64,000 bases of DNA. Source: Alphaproteobacteria bacterium US3C007 (GTDB taxonomy: Bacteria; Pseudomonadota; Alphaproteobacteria; Rhodobacterales; Rhodobacteraceae). The notes beneath the pieces were generated by a model that saw only the letters and a program-made list of their open reading frames with translations, made no database searches and was not told the origin of the DNA. The stretch spans positions 1,674,001 to 1,738,000 of the forward strand of contig CP139918.1 in NCBI GenBank assembly GCA_034423775.1, written 5' to 3'. Both the position numbers and the translations under genes were made by a program. Every line of letters starts with the position of its first letter. Position 1 is the stretch's first letter. Shown here piece after piece: positions 25,842 through 37,578 of this stretch.

Positions 25842-28220
25842 ATGGCACTTTCCCGCCGAACTGGTCATCGATTTCAAGCCTCAATCTGGCCAGGTTTTGT
25901 GGATGCGATGACTGGCCTTCTTTTGGTGTTAATGTTTGTTTTAACCATTTTTATGGTTGTTCAATTCGTCTTACGCGAAACCATCACAGGGCAAGAAAAT
26001 GAACTTAACCTGCTAAGTGCCGAGATCGCTGCGATTGCAGAAGCGCTTGGCCTCGAGCAAGAAAAAGTGAGCGCTTTAAAAGGCGAAGTGGGCGCCTTGA
26101 CCTCTACGCTAAGCGATACCCAAACCGAATTGATGGCGCAGGCCAACTTGATCGATCAACTGACTTTTCAGCGTGATTCAACGCAGCAACAATTGGTCAG
26201 TGCCCAGGCGAAAATCACCTCTTTTGAAGCGCAGGTTGCCGGCCTTTTAAAAACCCAAAGCGAGAAAACTGCGCAGATTACTGATTTGGAAGGGGAAAAA
26301 TCTCTTTTGATGTCTCAGCAAGAGGCGTTGAATTTGGCCCTTGCAACGGCGCGTTCAGAAATTGACAAATCGGTGGAAGAGGCGCGCCGCAAAGCGGCTG
26401 AGCGCGATGCGCTTGAGGCGTTGATCGCATCGCTGAAAAACGAAAATAGTGATCAAAAAAGCTTTTTAAACCAGCAATCTGCGGATCTGGAAGCTCTGCA
26501 ACAGCGCTTAAGCGCCGAAGAGGAAGCGCGGCTGCTAGAAGCCGCGGCGGCGCAGGCGCTGCGCAAAAAGCTTGAAAACGCCGACGCGGAATTAACAGCG
26601 ATGAGCTTGGCGCTGGAAGAGCAGCGCCGCGCTGCGGAAGAAACGCTTACCATGTTGGCGGCGGCCGAAGCCGCGCAGGAACTTGTTGCGGCGCGTCTGC
26701 AAGACAGCGTGTTGGCTTTACGTGCAGCGCAGCTGCAACTGGCCGATCGCGATCAAGATATTCAGCGCTTGCAGTCGCAGGTTGCCGATGGCGCTGCAGA
26801 GCTAGATCAAACCGAAGTGGCTTTGGCCGCGGCGCTTGCGCGGCAATTGTTGTTGGAAGATCAAATCGCCGCCTTGCAGCGCCAAAGGGCGCAGTTGGAA
26901 ATACAAGAACGCACTCTATCGCAAACGCAGGCCCAGCAAGCGGATGCGATTAAACGCTTGCAAACTGCGCTGGAGAACAGCGAAAAAAGTCGAACGGAAA
27001 GCCAAGATAATCAATCCAGCGCGCTTGAGCTGGCAAAGGCCTTACAGGCGCAGCTCAGCGCCGCCTTGGCTGCCGTTGCGCAGGCAGAAGATGCGCGCGC
27101 GCTTTTGCAAGCAAAGGTCGATGCGACCACAAAAGAGCTTGAGGCGGCCACGAATCAGGCGGCAAATCAAGCGGCAAATCAAGCCGCCGCGCAGGCCGCT
27201 CAAATCGCGCAGGCTGCAGAAATCGCGCAGGCTGAAACGGCAAAAGCCAGCCTTGAAGAAAACCTAGCGGCGGCGCTTGCCGCGAAATTGGCTGCCGAAA
27301 CCGATATGAATAAAGTGGCCGCGCAATTAAAGGCGGCCTTGGCGGCAAAACTCGCAGCCGATCAGGATTTTGCCGCGCAGCTGGATGCGCGCGCACAGCA
27401 GGAAATTTTGCTGAAGCAAGCCCAGCAGACCTTGCTGGACAAGTCGCAAGAGTTGCAAAAAAGCGACGCGCAGCTTTTGAAGGCAGAGCGCCAAGCTGCT
27501 GCGTTGAACCAGCAGGTTACCGCATTGCGGCAGCAATTGGCGAAAGTGAGTGATTTATTGGAGATTTCCGAAGAGAAAGATGTCGAAAGTCAGGCGCAGC
27601 TGCAAAACCTTGGTAACCGGCTCAATGCGGCTTTGGCGCGGGCCGCTTCCGAGCAGCGGCGCCGTTTAAAACTGGAAGAGGCCGAGAGCCAAAGGCTCGA
27701 GGCGGAAAAGCTTAAACTAGAGGCCGAGCGCGACCTTTTGGCCAGCCAGGCCGAAGATCTGGCAAAATATAAATCAGAATTTTTTGGAAGCTTGCGCATA
27801 TTGCTCGCGGATCAAGTTGGGGTACGCATTGTCGGCGATCGGTTTGTGTTTTCTTCAGAGGTGTTATTCGCCCCCGGCGCGGCCGAGCTTTCGCGGCTTG
27901 GCCAGAGCGAAATCGTAAAAGTGGGCAGCATATTGAATAAGATTATGTCGGAAATTCCGCAGAATATAGATTGGATTATCCGCGTTGATGGGCATACGGA
28001 TGACCAACCGCTGAGCGGTACGGGAGAATTCAAAGACAATTGGGAGCTGAGCCAGGCGCGCGCTTTATCCGTGGTCAAGTTCATGATTTCGCAGCTCAAT
28101 ATACCAGCTGACCGTTTGGCGGCGAATGGCTTTGCTGAATTTCAACCCGTCAATGCGGCAAATACGGTGCAGGCCCGCAGCCAAAACAGGCGCATTGAGC
28201 TGAAATTAACCGAGCGCTAA
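25842..28220 (+). CDS. MotB/OmpA-domain peptidoglycan-binding protein with a very long helical region
   Basis: The 792-residue protein has a short cytoplasmic N-terminus, one membrane helix (about 22-47) with a conserved Asp21 (FVDAMTGLLLV) at its start, the position of the proton-carrying Asp of MotB. About 590 residues of almost pure Ala/Gln/Glu/Leu helix follow (about 50-640), then a C-terminal OmpA-like domain (about 665-792) with VDGHTDDQPL, NWELSQARALSVV and RSQNRRIEL for peptidoglycan binding. The topology puts the coiled region in the periplasm. It contains tandem repeats near residues 438-475. The ATG at 25842 follows the ExbB-like stop by 2 bp. Confidence 0.87.
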   Translation: MALSRRTGHRFQASIWPGFVDAMTGLLLVLMFVLTIFMVVQFVLRETITGQENELNLLSAEIAAIAEALGLEQEKVSALKGEVGALTSTLSDTQTELMAQANLIDQLTFQRDSTQQQLVSAQAKITSFEAQVAGLLKTQSEKTAQITDLEGEKSLLMSQQEALNLALATARSEIDKSVEEARRKAAERDALEALIASLKNENSDQKSFLNQQSADLEALQQRLSAEEEARLLEAAAAQALRKKLENADAELTAMSLALEEQRRAAEETLTMLAAAEAAQELVAARLQDSVLALRAAQLQLADRDQDIQRLQSQVADGAAELDQTEVALAAALARQLLLEDQIAALQRQRAQLEIQERTLSQTQAQQADAIKRLQTALENSEKSRTESQDNQSSALELAKALQAQLSAALAAVAQAEDARALLQAKVDATTKELEAATNQAANQAANQAAAQAAQIAQAAEIAQAETAKASLEENLAAALAAKLAAETDMNKVAAQLKAALAAKLAADQDFAAQLDARAQQEILLKQAQQTLLDKSQELQKSDAQLLKAERQAAALNQQVTALRQQLAKVSDLLEISEEKDVESQAQLQNLGNRLNAALARAASEQRRRLKLEEAESQRLEAEKLKLEAERDLLASQAEDLAKYKSEFFGSLRILLADQVGVRIVGDRFVFSSEVLFAPGAAELSRLGQSEIVKVGSILNKIMSEIPQNIDWIIRVDGHTDDQPLSGTGEFKDNWELSQARALSVVKFMISQLNIPADRLAANGFAEFQPVNAANTVQARSQNRRIELKLTER
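27153..27236 (+). repeat. Short in-frame tandem repeats inside the coiled-coil gene
   Basis: Three 12-bp units lie head to tail: AATCAGGCGGCA (27153-27164), AATCAAGCGGCA (27165-27176) and AATCAAGCCGCC (27177-27188). They encode Asn-Gln-Ala-Ala repeats. Two 18-bp units follow, built on AAATCGCGCAGGCTG (27201-27218 and 27219-27236). All lengths are multiples of three, so gain or loss of a unit would keep the frame. Confidence 0.85.
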
Positions 28221-28274
28221 AGAAACAGAGCGAGGCCTCGTTTGGTGCGCCAAGCCCTTGGGGCATTGGCAGCA

Positions 28275-28303
28275 TGACCGGCCGCCTTTGACACCGCCGG
28301 TCA
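28275..28303. terminator. Hairpin between convergent OmpA-domain gene and clpA
   Basis: TGACCGGC (28275-28282) and GCCGGTCA (28296-28303) form a perfect 8-bp stem around a 13-base loop in the 96-bp convergent spacer. There is no proper U-tract, so a role as a bidirectional terminator or 3'-end protector is only probable. Confidence 0.4.
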
Positions 28304-28316
28304 GATGCGCGCTGTT

Positions 28317-30647
28317 TTAATCTGCGGTCAGCAAAGGCGGCTTATTATTGGTCAGGCGCGGATTTTGCGGTCCTTCCAATTTAAGATGCAATTCGCCTTT
28401 GCGCACGCCAACTTTCACCAAGCCGCCTTTGGCCAGCTTTCCAAACAGCAATTCTTCGGCCAGAGGCTTTTTGATATGCTCTTGGATCACCCGGCCCAAC
28501 GGGCGCGCACCCATCTTCTCATCATAGCCTTTATCTGCCAGCCATTCGGCGGCGGCTTCAGTGATTTCGATAGAGACATGCCGGTCCATCAATTGCGCTT
28601 CAAGTTGCAAAACAAACTTTTCAACAATCTGCATAGTGACGGGTTTCGGCAATGGTGCAAAGCTTATTACAGCATCCAAACGGTTGCGAAACTCTGGGGT
28701 AAATTGCCGTTCAATCGCGGCGGTGTCTTCGCCCTCGCGGCGGTCGCGGTTAAATCCGATCGCCGATTTCGCTTGCTCAGCTGCACCGGCATTCGAGGTC
28801 ATAATCAAAATCACATTGCGAAAATCAACCGAGCGGCCATTATGGTCTGTGAGAGTGCCGTGATCCATCACTTGCAACAGCACATTATACACATCGGGAT
28901 GGGCTTTTTCGATCTCATCCAACAGCAAAACGCAATGTGGGTGCTGGTCAATCCCGTCTGTCAACTGCCCGCCTTGATCAAATCCAACATAGCCCGGAGG
29001 CGCGCCGATCAACCGGCTGACCGCGTGTTTTTCCATATATTCGGACATGTCAAAGCGCAGCATTTCCACGCCAAGACTGTCGGCCAATTGCTTGGCAACT
29101 TCTGTTTTCCCAACACCGGTTGGGCCGGCGAATAAATAGCTGCCAATGGGTTTTTCCGGCTCTCTTAATCCGGCCCGCGCCAGTTTGATCGCTGAGGCCA
29201 GCGCATCAATTGCTGGATCCTGCCCAAAGACCACGCGTTTCAAGCTGGTTTCAAGATCCTTCAGCACCAGAGCATCGTCTTTGCTGACGTTTTTGGGTGG
29301 AATGCGCGCAATTTTCGCCACGACCGCTTCGATTTCTTTGATCCCTATGGTCTTGCGCCGCTTGCTTTCTGCAACCAAATGCTGCGCAGCGCCGGCTTCA
29401 TCAATCACGTCAATTGCTTTGTCTGGCAGCTTGCGATCGTTGATATAGCGCGCTGATAGCTCGACCGCTGACTTGATCGCATCACCGGTATATTTGATGC
29501 TGTGATGCTCTTCAAAATAGCCTTTGATACCTTGCAAAATTTTCACCGCATCATCGACACTGGGTTCATTCACATCGATTTTTTGGAAGCGGCGGCTGAG
29601 CGCGCGATCCTTTTCAAAATGTTGACGGTATTCTTTATAAGTAGTCGAACCCATTGTGCGTAATTTTCCACCTTGCAGCGCGGGCTTCAACAGGTTTGAG
29701 GCATCCATAGCGCCGCCGGAGGTCGCGCCTGCGCCAATCACGGTGTGGATTTCATCAATAAACAAAACTGCATCCGGATGGCTTTCCAATTCATCCACCA
29801 CCGCTTTAAGGCGTTCTTCAAAATCGCCCCGATACCGGGTCCCGGCCAGTAACGCGCCCATATCAAGCGAAAAGATCGTGGTGTTGGCCAAAACTTGCGG
29901 GGTTTCCCCTGAAACCACTTTGCGGGCCAAGCCTTCTGCGATGGCGGTTTTGCCCACGCCTGGATCGCCGACCAAAAGCGGGTTGTTCTTGCGACGACGG
30001 CACAGAACCTGCACGCAGCGCTCAACTTCATGGCTGCGGCCAATCAGCGGGTCAATATCGCCCTCTCCTGCTTTGACGTTCAAATCAACGCAATATTTGG
30101 CCAGCGCCGATTCTTTCTTTTCGTCTTCTTTTACGTTTTCAGGCGCGCTGGTTTCCTCTTCGAATTCGGGTGAGCCCGAGACGGGCCGCGCCTCGCCAAA
30201 ATTGGGGTCTTTGGCCACGCCATGCGCGATGAAATTAACCGCATCATAGCGCGTCATTTCCTGATCTTGCAGAAAATAGGCCGCGTTGGATTCGCGTTCA
30301 GCAAAGATTGCAACCAAGACGTTTGCGCCGGTCACTTCGGTGCGGCCTGACGATTGTACATGGATCGCGGCGCGTTGGATCACCCGCTGGAACGCAGCAG
30401 TGGGCACCGCCTCTGATCCTTCCACTTCGGTCACCAAAGATGCCAGATCGGTCTCGATGAATTCAACCAAGGTTTCACGCAACTCTTCTGTATCCACATC
30501 GCAGGCGCGCAACACCCGCGCTGCGTCTTTCTCATCCATCAACGCCAAGAGCAAATGCTCAAGCGTTGCAAATTCATGCGATCGCTTATTTGCTAAGCCA
30601 AGAGCTGCGTGGATTGCCTGTTCGAGCGTGGTTGAAAATGAAGGCAC
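28317..30647 (-). CDS. clpA: ATP-dependent Clp protease ATP-binding subunit ClpA
   Basis: ClpA unfolds proteins and feeds them to ClpP; ClpS directs its N-degron substrates. The 776-residue protein has the ClpN domain (1-145), D1 with Walker A GDPGVGKT (about 225-232) and Walker B LFIDEIH, and D2 with Walker A GPTGVGKT (about 504-511) and LLLDEIEKAHPDVYN. The ClpP-docking loop is present as AIGF (about 612). The start codon is GTG (30647) preceded by AGGAG at 8 bases, which supports this start over internal ATGs. It is the cognate unfoldase of ClpS but not linked to it. Confidence 0.97.
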   Translation of the reverse strand: MPSFSTTLEQAIHAALGLANKRSHEFATLEHLLLALMDEKDAARVLRACDVDTEELRETLVEFIETDLASLVTEVEGSEAVPTAAFQRVIQRAAIHVQSSGRTEVTGANVLVAIFAERESNAAYFLQDQEMTRYDAVNFIAHGVAKDPNFGEARPVSGSPEFEEETSAPENVKEDEKKESALAKYCVDLNVKAGEGDIDPLIGRSHEVERCVQVLCRRRKNNPLLVGDPGVGKTAIAEGLARKVVSGETPQVLANTTIFSLDMGALLAGTRYRGDFEERLKAVVDELESHPDAVLFIDEIHTVIGAGATSGGAMDASNLLKPALQGGKLRTMGSTTYKEYRQHFEKDRALSRRFQKIDVNEPSVDDAVKILQGIKGYFEEHHSIKYTGDAIKSAVELSARYINDRKLPDKAIDVIDEAGAAQHLVAESKRRKTIGIKEIEAVVAKIARIPPKNVSKDDALVLKDLETSLKRVVFGQDPAIDALASAIKLARAGLREPEKPIGSYLFAGPTGVGKTEVAKQLADSLGVEMLRFDMSEYMEKHAVSRLIGAPPGYVGFDQGGQLTDGIDQHPHCVLLLDEIEKAHPDVYNVLLQVMDHGTLTDHNGRSVDFRNVILIMTSNAGAAEQAKSAIGFNRDRREGEDTAAIERQFTPEFRNRLDAVISFAPLPKPVTMQIVEKFVLQLEAQLMDRHVSIEITEAAAEWLADKGYDEKMGARPLGRVIQEHIKKPLAEELLFGKLAKGGLVKVGVRKGELHLKLEGPQNPRLTNNKPPLLTAD

Positions 30648-30704
30648 GTTGGGTGCTCCTGTTAAGTTGCGTCGGGGGTCGGCCCCAACATGATTGCTGT
30701 ACCT

Positions 30705-30736
30705 TAAAGTGTGGTCGTTATTTTTGCGGCTTCAAG
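30705..30736 (-). promoter_or_regulatory. Possible heat-shock-type promoter of clpA
   Basis: On the minus strand CTTGAA (30736-30731) matches the -35 core of RpoH promoters, and a CCACAC-like element about 15 bases further downstream is a loose -10. The clpA start lies about 60 bp downstream of that. Only the -35 fits well, so this is tentative. Confidence 0.3.
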
Positions 30737-30799
30737 TCTTTTTTTGCGAAAACTGTGCCAGTTTGTTCATTTTTCCCGTTTTCATAGCGAATTTAATAA

Positions 30800-31567
30800 C
30801 TAAAACTTATCTTTTAGACGCCGGATCTCGGCAAAAACCTTCGCATTGCTGGCGCCGGGCATTTGCAACCGCTCTCGGATCTCGGGGCTTTCAGGCCTTA
30901 AGAATGGATTGGTGGCGCGCTCTAGTGATAGACGCGAAGGAACCGTTGGCTTGCCCTGTTGATTGGCCGCGATCGTATCCGCCTGGCGTTTGATCAAATC
31001 CGTATTTTGCGGTTCTATAGTGATTGCAAATTTCGCGTTGGCCAGCGTGTATTCATGCCCCGAGCATACCAGCGTGTCTGCCGGCAGGTTGCGCATCGCA
31101 TCCAAGCTTTGCCACATTTGCTCTGCCGTCCCTTCAAATAAGCGGCCGCAACCCAGCGCCATCAGACTGTCAGCAGAGAAGAGTAGCTTGGCCGCTTCGA
31201 AATAAACCGCGATATGCCCCACCGTATGCCCGGGCACATCCATCACGCGCCCCCGCTGCGATCCGATAACAAGCGTATCCCCCGCAACAACCGCTCGGTT
31301 CAAGCTGGGCAATCTATGTTGATCCGCGGCTGCGCCGATCACTTGCGCGCGATGCACGGCCAAAACATCTGCTAAACCCGCAACATGATCATCGTGATGG
31401 TGGGTTAATAGAATATGCGTGAGAGACCATGCTTTTTCTTTCAAGATTGCAAGGATTGGCGCGGCGGCGGGCACATCAACCAGTAGCGTTTCACCACTGG
31501 CGTGATCGCGCAGAAGAAATGCGTAATTATCCGATCGGCAGGGGATGGTTATCAGCTCATATGGCAT
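30800..31567 (-). CDS. gloB: Hydroxyacylglutathione hydrolase (glyoxalase II)
   Basis: GloB hydrolyses S-D-lactoylglutathione to D-lactate and glutathione, completing methylglyoxal detoxification. The 255-residue metallo-beta-lactamase-fold protein has the binuclear metal motif THHHDDH (55-61), SADSLMALGCGRLFEG with a bridging Asp, and the glutathione-binding SGHEYTLANAKFA segment with a metal-ligand His. The C-terminal HAGH-C domain contains NPFLRPESPEIRERL. I use the ATG at 31567 (MPYELITIP). It is divergent from a small methyltransferase gene, an arrangement I believe is common in Rhodobacterales. Confidence 0.95.
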   Translation of the reverse strand: MPYELITIPCRSDNYAFLLRDHASGETLLVDVPAAAPILAILKEKAWSLTHILLTHHHDDHVAGLADVLAVHRAQVIGAAADQHRLPSLNRAVVAGDTLVIGSQRGRVMDVPGHTVGHIAVYFEAAKLLFSADSLMALGCGRLFEGTAEQMWQSLDAMRNLPADTLVCSGHEYTLANAKFAITIEPQNTDLIKRQADTIAANQQGKPTVPSRLSLERATNPFLRPESPEIRERLQMPGASNAKVFAEIRRLKDKF

Positions 31568-31629
31568 AGGCAATCCTTCTTTCACTTGCTACACTGATAT
31601 ATGTTTGGCGTATCCGAGAGGTCGGTGCA

Positions 31630-32397
31630 ATGCATCTTGATGTACAAGATCTTCGAAACTTTTATTATCGTGAGCCGCTTGGCCGCGCCGCGCAGCGCGC
31701 ATTGCGCAATAAAGTTTTGCAGTTTTGGCCAGATCTGAGCGGCCAAACCATTACCGGCTTTGGGTTCGCAACCCCTTTATTACGGCCCTTTTTGCCCCAG
31801 GCGCGCCGCGTGATTGCCTTAATGCCAGGCCCTCAGGGGGTGCTGGCCTGGCCCAACCCGTCGCAGAACGTATCCGTTCTGACTGATGAGCGGTTTTGGC
31901 CGCTTGAAACGGGGCATGTGGATCGGTTGATCGTTTTACACGGGCTAGAAACCAGCGAGGATGCCAATACCGTCTTACAAGAAGCTTACCGTGTTTTGGG
32001 GCCGGGTGGGCGGGCGCTTTTTATCGTGCCCAATCGGGCTGGATTGTGGTCGCGTAGCGATAAAACGCCTATGGGGTTTGGCAGGCCTTACAGCACCAGC
32101 CAGCTGGAAACACAGTTGCGACTTCACGGCTTTTTGCCGCAAAAAGCTTCGGCTGCCCTGTTTCAGATCCCTTCCAATCGGCGCAGTTGGCAAAAAATGG
32201 GACCGTTTCTTGAGCGTATTGGCAATCGGCTGCCGCGGCTTGCCGGCGGCGTATTGATGCTGGAAGTGTCAACGCGCACGCCGCCGCTGCCGGGGATGAA
32301 AACCCCCGTCTTGCGGGCGCGACCCCTGCGCGTGCTAGAGGGGTTGCGCGCCGCTGATCCCAAACCGGCCTTAGAACGGGCGAAAGAACGCTGCTGA
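31630..32397 (+). CDS. Class I SAM-dependent methyltransferase of unknown substrate
   Basis: The 255-residue protein has a Methyltransf_11-like middle. The strand carrying [15 protein letters not shown] (about 98-112) and [20 protein letters not shown] (about 133-152) correspond to motifs IV and post-IV. The usual glycine-rich SAM motif is degenerate ([13 protein letters not shown], about 41-53). The N-terminal helices and the ending rich in Pro/Arg are unusual. It is divergent from gloB with 62 bp between them and precedes the ATP-synthase operon on the same strand, after 262 bp. I cannot name its substrate. Confidence 0.75.
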   Translation: MHLDVQDLRNFYYREPLGRAAQRALRNKVLQFWPDLSGQTITGFGFATPLLRPFLPQARRVIALMPGPQGVLAWPNPSQNVSVLTDERFWPLETGHVDRLIVLHGLETSEDANTVLQEAYRVLGPGGRALFIVPNRAGLWSRSDKTPMGFGRPYSTSQLETQLRLHGFLPQKASAALFQIPSNRRSWQKMGPFLERIGNRLPRLAGGVLMLEVSTRTPPLPGMKTPVLRARPLRVLEGLRAADPKPALERAKERC

Positions 32398-32659
32398 GTT
32401 TGGCTGAGGAATCGTGTTTTTCGATATCACGGTGCGATTTTTTTGGCTTAAAAATAGGCAATAGCTTGTGTTTTTAAAAAGCGCTTTGTTTTTATTGGTT
32501 TTTTTGATCTTGCGAAATGTAGCAAGGGCGGTTGCTAGGCGGGAAAGGCTCTGCTAAACGTGCCCCGATTTTATTGATTTGCTTTGCGCAGATCTTCTAA
32601 CGCTTAGTGATGATCGCGTGGTGCGAGGTCTGATCTGGCCTGACAGTGGAAGGATAACA
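32398..32659. promoter_or_regulatory. AT-rich leader upstream of the F1-ATPase operon
   Basis: This 262-bp spacer is T-rich in its first half (many TTTTT runs, 32430-32507) and contains the inverted repeat CTTGC-N8-GCAAG (32509-32526). It presumably holds the atpHAGDC promoter and the end of the preceding methyltransferase transcript, but I cannot pick a -35/-10 pair with confidence. The atpH SD (GGAAGGA, about 32648-32654) is clear and supports the GTG start. Confidence 0.4.
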
Positions 32660-33220
32660 GTGTCCGAACCAGCTTCTTTTACGTCCAGCATCGCTGCCCG
32701 TTATGCGTTGGCAGTTTTCGAAATCGCCCAAGAGGCGGATCAAGTCGCTGATCTTGAAAAAAACATCGACGTGTTATCCGAGGTGCTTGATACGAGTGAG
32801 GATTTCAACGCGATGCTCAAATCGCCCTTGTTGAGCCGTGGCGCGCAAGGTCAGGCGATTGCGGCTGTGGCCGCAAAATTGGGGCTGTCGGAGGATCTGT
32901 CAAACACCTTGGCTTTGATGGCCAGCAAGCGGCGTTTGTTTGTTGTGCCGGCATTGATTGGCCAGTTGCGCGCGCTGATTGCTGAGCAAAAGGGCGAAGA
33001 AACGGCGGATGTGACATCGGCCAAAGCGCTTACGAAAACGCAAACTGACAAGCTGACTGCCGCGATCAAAGCGCAGATTGGCAAGGATGTGAAAATTAAT
33101 GCAGCTGTCGATAAAGATCTTATCGGTGGTTTAATTGTTAAGGTGGGATCTAAAATGATCGACACGTCGATCCGGTCCAAACTTAACGCCCTTCAGAATG
33201 TAATGAAAGAGGTCGGATAA
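32660..33220 (+). CDS. atpH: F0F1 ATP synthase subunit delta
   Basis: The delta subunit joins the F1 head to the peripheral stalk. The 186-residue product begins at a GTG (32660, VSEPASFTSSIAARYALAVF) with a GGAAGGA SD a few bases upstream; the open frame runs further up to 32579 without similarity. The N-terminal six-helix domain (ARYALAVFEIAQE) and the C-terminal VKVGSKMIDTSIRSKL are typical. It is the first gene of a five-gene F1 operon, and its stop directly abuts the atpA start. Confidence 0.96.
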   Translation: MSEPASFTSSIAARYALAVFEIAQEADQVADLEKNIDVLSEVLDTSEDFNAMLKSPLLSRGAQGQAIAAVAAKLGLSEDLSNTLALMASKRRLFVVPALIGQLRALIAEQKGEETADVTSAKALTKTQTDKLTAAIKAQIGKDVKINAAVDKDLIGGLIVKVGSKMIDTSIRSKLNALQNVMKEVG

Positions 33221-34759
33221 ATGGGTATCCAAGCAGCCGAGATATCTGCAATTCTCAAAGAGCAGATTAAAAACTTTGGTCAAGAGGCTGAAGTGGCAGA
33301 AGTGGGGCGCGTGCTCTCCGTTGGAGATGGGATCGCGCGGGTTTATGGTCTTGATAATGTGCAAGCGGGCGAAATGGTCGAATTTCCCGGCGGCATTCAA
33401 GGCATGGCATTAAACCTAGAAGCCGATAATGTGGGTGTGGTTATTTTCGGGTCTGACCGCGATATCGTTGAAGGCGATACCGTCAAGCGCACGAAATCAA
33501 TCGTGGATGTTCCTGTTGGTGACGCGCTTTTGGGCCGTGTGGTTGACGGCCTTGGCAACCCGTTGGATGGCAAGGGGCCGATCGCAACCGAAACGCGCGG
33601 CGTTGCCGATGTGAAGGCGCCGGGCATTATCCCGCGTAAGTCGGTGCATGAGCCGATGGCCACGGGTCTGAAATCTGTTGACGCGATGATCCCGATTGGC
33701 CGCGGCCAGCGTGAGTTGATCATTGGCGATCGCCAAACCGGTAAAACGGCGATTGCGCTGGACACGATCTTGAACCAGAAATCCTATAACGAAGCGGCTG
33801 GCGACGACGAAAGCAAGAAATTGTATTGCGTCTATGTGGCCGTGGGTCAAAAGCGTTCAACGGTTGCCCAATTGGTGAAGAAACTGGAAGAAACCGGTGC
33901 GATGGCCTATTCAATCGTGGTTGCGGCGACCGCGTCGGACCCGGCACCTTTGCAATTTTTGGCGCCTTATTCAGCCACAGCTATGGCCGAGCATTTTCGC
34001 GATAATGGCCGCCATGCGCTGATCATTTATGATGACTTGTCCAAACAGGCTGTGGCCTATCGCCAAATGTCATTGTTGCTGCGCCGTCCACCCGGACGTG
34101 AAGCCTATCCGGGCGATGTTTTCTATTTGCATTCACGTCTGCTCGAGCGCTCTGCAAAGCTGAACGAAGACAATGGTGCGGGGTCTTTGACGGCGCTGCC
34201 GGTGATTGAAACGCAAGGCGGCGACGTGTCAGCCTTTATTCCAACCAACGTGATTTCGATCACGGACGGCCAAATCTTTTTGGAAACCGAACTGTTTTAT
34301 CAGGGCATCCGCCCCGCGGTGAACACGGGTCTATCGGTGTCACGCGTTGGATCTTCTGCGCAAACCTCAGCGATGAAAACAGTCGCCGGCCCTGTGAAGT
34401 TGGAATTGGCGCAATATCGCGAAATGGCAGCCTTTGCCCAGTTTGGCTCAGATCTTGACGTGGCCACGCAGCAATTGCTGAACCGTGGCGCGCGCCTGAC
34501 CGAGCTGATGAAGCAGCCCCAATATGCACCCTTGACCAATGCCGAGATTGTTTGCGTGATTTTCGCGGGAACAAATGGATATTTAGATGGGATCAGCGTG
34601 GGCGATGTTGGTCGCTTTGAAAAAGGGCTTTTGGCGCATTTGCGCGGCAAGCATGCAGATCTTTTGGCCTTCATCACCGATGAGGATCCAAAGATCAAAG
34701 GCGAAGCCCAAGATAGAATTAAAGCTGCTCTTGACGAGTTCGCCGCCGATTTCGCGTAG
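33221..34759 (+). CDS. atpA: F0F1 ATP synthase subunit alpha
   Basis: The alpha subunit carries the non-catalytic nucleotide sites of the F1 hexamer. The 512-residue protein has the beta-barrel domain, Walker A GDRQTGKT (near residue 170), the [12 protein letters not shown]alker B region and the ATP-synthase alpha/beta signature [14 protein letters not shown]. Length and sequence are normal. It directly follows atpH and precedes atpG by 12 bp. Confidence 0.98.
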   Translation: MGIQAAEISAILKEQIKNFGQEAEVAEVGRVLSVGDGIARVYGLDNVQAGEMVEFPGGIQGMALNLEADNVGVVIFGSDRDIVEGDTVKRTKSIVDVPVGDALLGRVVDGLGNPLDGKGPIATETRGVADVKAPGIIPRKSVHEPMATGLKSVDAMIPIGRGQRELIIGDRQTGKTAIALDTILNQKSYNEAAGDDESKKLYCVYVAVGQKRSTVAQLVKKLEETGAMAYSIVVAATASDPAPLQFLAPYSATAMAEHFRDNGRHALIIYDDLSKQAVAYRQMSLLLRRPPGREAYPGDVFYLHSRLLERSAKLNEDNGAGSLTALPVIETQGGDVSAFIPTNVISITDGQIFLETELFYQGIRPAVNTGLSVSRVGSSAQTSAMKTVAGPVKLELAQYREMAAFAQFGSDLDVATQQLLNRGARLTELMKQPQYAPLTNAEIVCVIFAGTNGYLDGISVGDVGRFEKGLLAHLRGKHADLLAFITDEDPKIKGEAQDRIKAALDEFAADFA

Positions 34760-34771
34760 GAGATCTGCTAG

Positions 34772-37086
<2,315 letters not shown>

Positions 37087-37097
37087 AGGAGCCTCTT

Positions 37098-37523
37098 ATG
37101 GCGAATATGATGCAATTTGATCTGGTGAGCCCAGAAAAGCTATTATCTTCTCAGCAAGTGGAAGCAGTTTTGATTCCAGGCGCGGATGGGGATTTGATGG
37201 CGATGCCGGGTCATGCGCCGGTGATCACGTCTTTACGCCCCGGTATTTTGCGGGTTCAAACCGCAGCCGGAAGCGAGGAATACGTTGTCACGGGCGGGTT
37301 TGCTGAAATTGGCGAAAGTGTGTCGGTTCTGGCCGAAAAAGCGGTGCCAAGCGCTGAGCTGACCCAAGAGGGCTTTGAGGCGTTGGTGGAAGAAGCGAAA
37401 TCTGCCTATGGGCAGGCGCAAGACGCGTTTGTAAACGAGCCTGGCCCTGTTGATGATGCCGCTAAAATGCTGTCGGATATGGTGGCTGTTGGCGACCAAA
37501 TGGGATTATCCGGTACCCGCTAA
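37098..37523 (+). CDS. atpC: F0F1 ATP synthase subunit epsilon
   Basis: Epsilon forms the foot of the central stalk and can inhibit ATP hydrolysis. The 141-residue product has the beta-sandwich N-terminal domain ([30 protein letters not shown]) and a helical C-terminal part. It is the last gene of the operon, and a rho-independent terminator follows within 25 bp. No zeta-subunit gene is adjacent, and no F0 genes are in the window, consistent with the split F0/F1 loci of Alphaproteobacteria. Confidence 0.97.
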   Translation: MANMMQFDLVSPEKLLSSQQVEAVLIPGADGDLMAMPGHAPVITSLRPGILRVQTAAGSEEYVVTGGFAEIGESVSVLAEKAVPSAELTQEGFEALVEEAKSAYGQAQDAFVNEPGPVDDAAKMLSDMVAVGDQMGLSGTR

Positions 37524-37546
37524 ATCTGCGCTCTAGTAGAAATTTT

Positions 37547-37578
37547 AAAGGCTCGCTTTTGGCGGGCCTTTTTATTTT
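37547..37578 (+). terminator. Rho-independent terminator of the atp operon
   Basis: AAAGGCTCGC (37547-37556) pairs with GCGGGCCTTT (37562-37571) around the loop TTTTG, giving a 10-bp stem with one G-T wobble. The run TTATTTTT follows. The tail overlaps the stop codon of the convergent holA gene (37572). Confidence 0.88.

Noticed and set aside
26453..27799. Open frames on both strands opposite the coiled-coil gene
   Set aside because: The repetitive, GC-rich coding sequence keeps other frames open; they have no features of their own.
24631..28220. Zorya anti-phage system
   Set aside because: The two motor-like genes resemble ZorA/ZorB in plan, but no ZorC, ZorD or ZorE is adjacent; neighbours are a cyclotransferase and clpA.
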